NCBI GenBank assembly: GCA_005281725.1
Contig: SSBO01000012.1
Coordinates: 15,205,075-15,269,074, forward strand
Length of the DNA: 64,000 bases
Direction: 5' to 3'
Source: Wuchereria bancrofti
Lineage: Eukaryota > Nematoda > Chromadorea > Rhabditida > Onchocercidae
Part shown: positions 61,832 to 64,000 of the stretch, piece after piece
How positions within the stretch are numbered: the stretch's first letter is position 1
Layout of the letters: each line of letters starts with the position of its first letter
Notes under the pieces: generated by a model
The model's database searches: none
Seen by the model: only the letters and a program-made list of their open reading frames with translations
Told to the model about the DNA's origin: nothing
Made by a program: the position numbers and the translations under genes

Positions 61832-63815
61832 ATGCTAAATCGAAGACGTCGACATCAGACGCCAACATTCCTGGAAGGCACGCCAGGTCGATATCTAAGG
61901 AGAGAGGCACCTCCCTCTTTGCCCACTTGTGATGGTCAGTTCCTCTTCGTTCCCTCTTTTTATTATCACCCTACTATTGAAATATACTAAATCACCGCGC
62001 AAAGTGATGCGAAGAGTTACGGAAAAGTCTTCACTTATTACTTCGTTACAAATGCTAGTCTCTTTGCTGTCTTTCTCCTGGATTTATTTAAATGTTTCAG
62101 TTATTCGAGGAATTCTCTGAAACAACATACTTTAGGCGTAATTCAAGGTATTCAAGCTGGTTTACAACAGCTGGCTCATTCATCCCAAAGCTTGCATTGT
62201 GCTGGGAACGATGTCAATAATTGCCGGATAGAGGAAAATTCCGTTCGTACAAAACCAGAATTATCATCGCAGAGTTTCAGCGAAAGTCGGACATCCAGTC
62301 AATACTTGTCCAAAAAGGGTCTTACGTCGTCACTTAGCATCGGTAATGTAGTACAGGTGTGATAGCTTTCTCTGGTTTATTAGGAATGTTCAGTAATTTG
62401 TTAGATTATTGAGAACTCTAATATCAGTCGTAATTTTAGCATGGTACACAAACGACAATTACAGAAAGTGGTGAACAGCGTTTGGTATCCATTTCATTGC
62501 AGAGTTTGCCAGGTACTTTCGTATTATATAAATCCATGACACGCTTCTATTAAGTAAAGCTTGAAATATACTTTAATCGAAGAGGACCTTAATCTCCCTG
62601 TCGTGAATTGCTAAATTTGTATTTCCTCGGATTGTGGATACCTATTATTGCTACAGTTTATTATTAAATTGTAATTAGTCATATAAATTATAGCAAGATC
62701 TAGGTCGTTCGATAAGTGCACCATTTGCTGGTGAGAATCTTGCCGGTGCAGTACTAAAGGAGGACCTCACATTGCCACCAAATTGGGCTGTCGAAATGAC
62801 ACCAGAAGGAATTCGGTCTCTTTTTCCGAATTTTTTTTTATTCTAGTAAGTGTAGTTTCTGAAGCATTGTGCGTAACATGTTTTTGAAGCATAGGCGATG
62901 TCGTCGCTTTTGATGCATTGTGCGTAACATTTGATTGTTCTTTGTACTATAGACCGTTTTCAATATTTCCTTGCAAACTGATGTTCCTTAACCAAACACT
63001 ATTCGATGTTAAAATATTTTTTTAACTGATGTTCGTTTTGAAGCATTCGTCGTAGTATTTTTCTACTGGTTTTGATAAGGCATATGTGTTTAGTATCCTT
63101 TTATTATTTCTCTGTTACAGTTACTATGTGGATCACAATAATCGGCGGACACATTGGATTCATCCTCTTGTTAAAGAAAATTTGCCTTTGGGCTGGACAA
63201 AGCAGTTTGATTCGATGAATGGAGTAACATATCACAAGTAATATTTCCAGTGGCTCTGTTTTTCATGCTTTGTTAGGAATAAATAAAGCTGTAACTTTTC
63301 AGTGCATTGGTAACATGGAAATAGGAAAAGCAAAGTAAAACGGAATGTTTTAGTAAGTTAGATGGTCGAACGCAGTTGGAGCATCCTGGCTTGGCAACAC
63401 CTGTAAATTATGCACAGAATAATTCTGCAGCACATTTAACACGACGTGCTGAGAGCACAATTGAAAAATTGAATATTATTGGTGAAGGTATATTTATTAT
63501 TAATATATTTATGTTGAACATAGTTTGAGCATAATTTAATGAAGAACAATATGGTTTCAAAAGTAAAGCCTCATTTTACATTTCATTTGTTTATATATAT
63601 ATGAACAGACCATAAAAAGTTTCTGATAAGTATAATATTTGGCTGAAAAGCAAGCATTTTACTGTGTTTGATAAAATTTTTTAGTCAAATAACTGATATA
63701 CTTCTTCTATTTGAATTTTCATCTAGTAAAACTTTTGCCTGCATTGATTATAGATATTCCTGACTGGCTCCGTTTGTACTCTCGTGCCCCGTATGAATTA
63801 GATCATTTACTAGAG
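61832..63815 (+). CDS. sav: Salvador homologue (Hippo pathway WW scaffold), 5' part
   Basis: Adaptor that binds the Hippo/MST kinase through a C-terminal SARAH domain. Exons 61832-61934, 62136-62356, 62440-62512, 62698-62815, 63121-63237, 63354-63487 and 63754-63815; 276 residues so far, last donor GAG|GTCAGT, and the gene runs off the right edge. The N-terminus MLNRRRRHQTPTFLEGTPGR resembles human SAV1 (same start and a basic GxY segment). WW1 is at 158-187 (LPPNW...YYVDHNN..THWIHP, both Trp present). WW2 is at 193-222 (LPLGW...TQLEHP); its second Trp position is Leu, as is usual for the degenerate WW2 of Salvador (Tyr in human). After a linker comes IPDWLRLYSRAP (from 257), the block that leads into SARAH. 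The acceptor at 63353 is chosen because it keeps WW2 at family length; the nearer one at 63301 meets a TAG. Confidence 0.9.
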
Positions 63816-64000
63816 GTCAGTTTATTTTAATGGTTTTATAACTATAATATTATAAACACGAGCATTTTAAGATCAATCTATCGAAACCCGTAGAGGAGTA
63901 TAATTCTTAGTTACTTTGATGTATTGTAATGGAGGTAAATTAACGCAAATTGCAAATCAGTCCATCTTTTGTTGTTTCATTGTAATGAGTTTCATTCTTA
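63816..64000. other. Intron of Salvador up to the window edge
   Basis: Begins with the GTCAGT donor. No further exon is visible before the end; the SARAH-domain exons should follow to the right. Confidence 0.6.

Noticed and set aside
1..64000. CRISPR arrays, bacterial operons, phage or Wolbachia-derived genes
   Set aside because: No regular spacer arrays or bacterial-type genes seen; all recognisable proteins are animal families with spliceosomal introns, or decayed copies of such a family.

Overview
The window looks like nuclear DNA of a nematode, most likely a filarial (clade III) species. It is very AT-rich, the genes are split by many short introns with U-rich TTTTCAG-type acceptors, several start codons sit a few bases after a strong acceptor with no obvious upstream exon (as expected for spliced-leader trans-splicing), and the recognisable proteins are animal families. 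Species assignment is inference. Exon models below come from reading frame, splice-site and family matching by eye; no search was run.

Layout. (1) 788-4742, +: 3' part of an unrecognised charged, Ser-rich protein. (2) 6422-6592, +: candidate 56-residue protein with a C-terminal membrane segment. (3) 9842-16947, +: complete ENPP-family ectonucleotide pyrophosphatase/phosphodiesterase, about 801 residues in 20 exons. (4) 17555-34003: a 6.3 kb block present twice almost identically (17555-23881 and 27673-34003), with a third, diverged and rearranged partial copy between them (24055-27672). Each copy carries all or part of a decayed intronless glycerol-3-phosphate dehydrogenase (NAD) gene on the minus strand. 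A lone 'n' stands exactly where the first copy stops matching, so part of the duplication may be an assembly artefact. (5) 35727-36542, +: a three-exon precursor for one RPamide neuropeptide. (6) 39652-42853, +: complete innexin. (7) 56034-44088, -: complete AK5-like tandem adenylate kinase with long Ser/Thr-rich linkers; one intron holds a 179-base run of N. (8) 58843-58406, -: two-exon gene for a 73-residue protein. (9) 60232-60083, -: candidate 49-residue Gln-rich protein with an N-myristoylation/palmitoylation start. (10) 61832 to beyond the right edge, +: Salvador, the WW-domain scaffold of the Hippo pathway.

The genes are not an operon or pathway; strands alternate and spacers are kilobases long. 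Shared themes are only general: cell-surface and junction proteins (ENPP, innexin), nucleotide metabolism outside and inside the cell (ENPP, AK), and signalling (RPamide, Salvador). The most rewarding points are the small genes that length cut-offs miss, the duplicated block with template-switch-like filler DNA, and the AK5-like protein whose second kinase domain has a non-standard P-loop.
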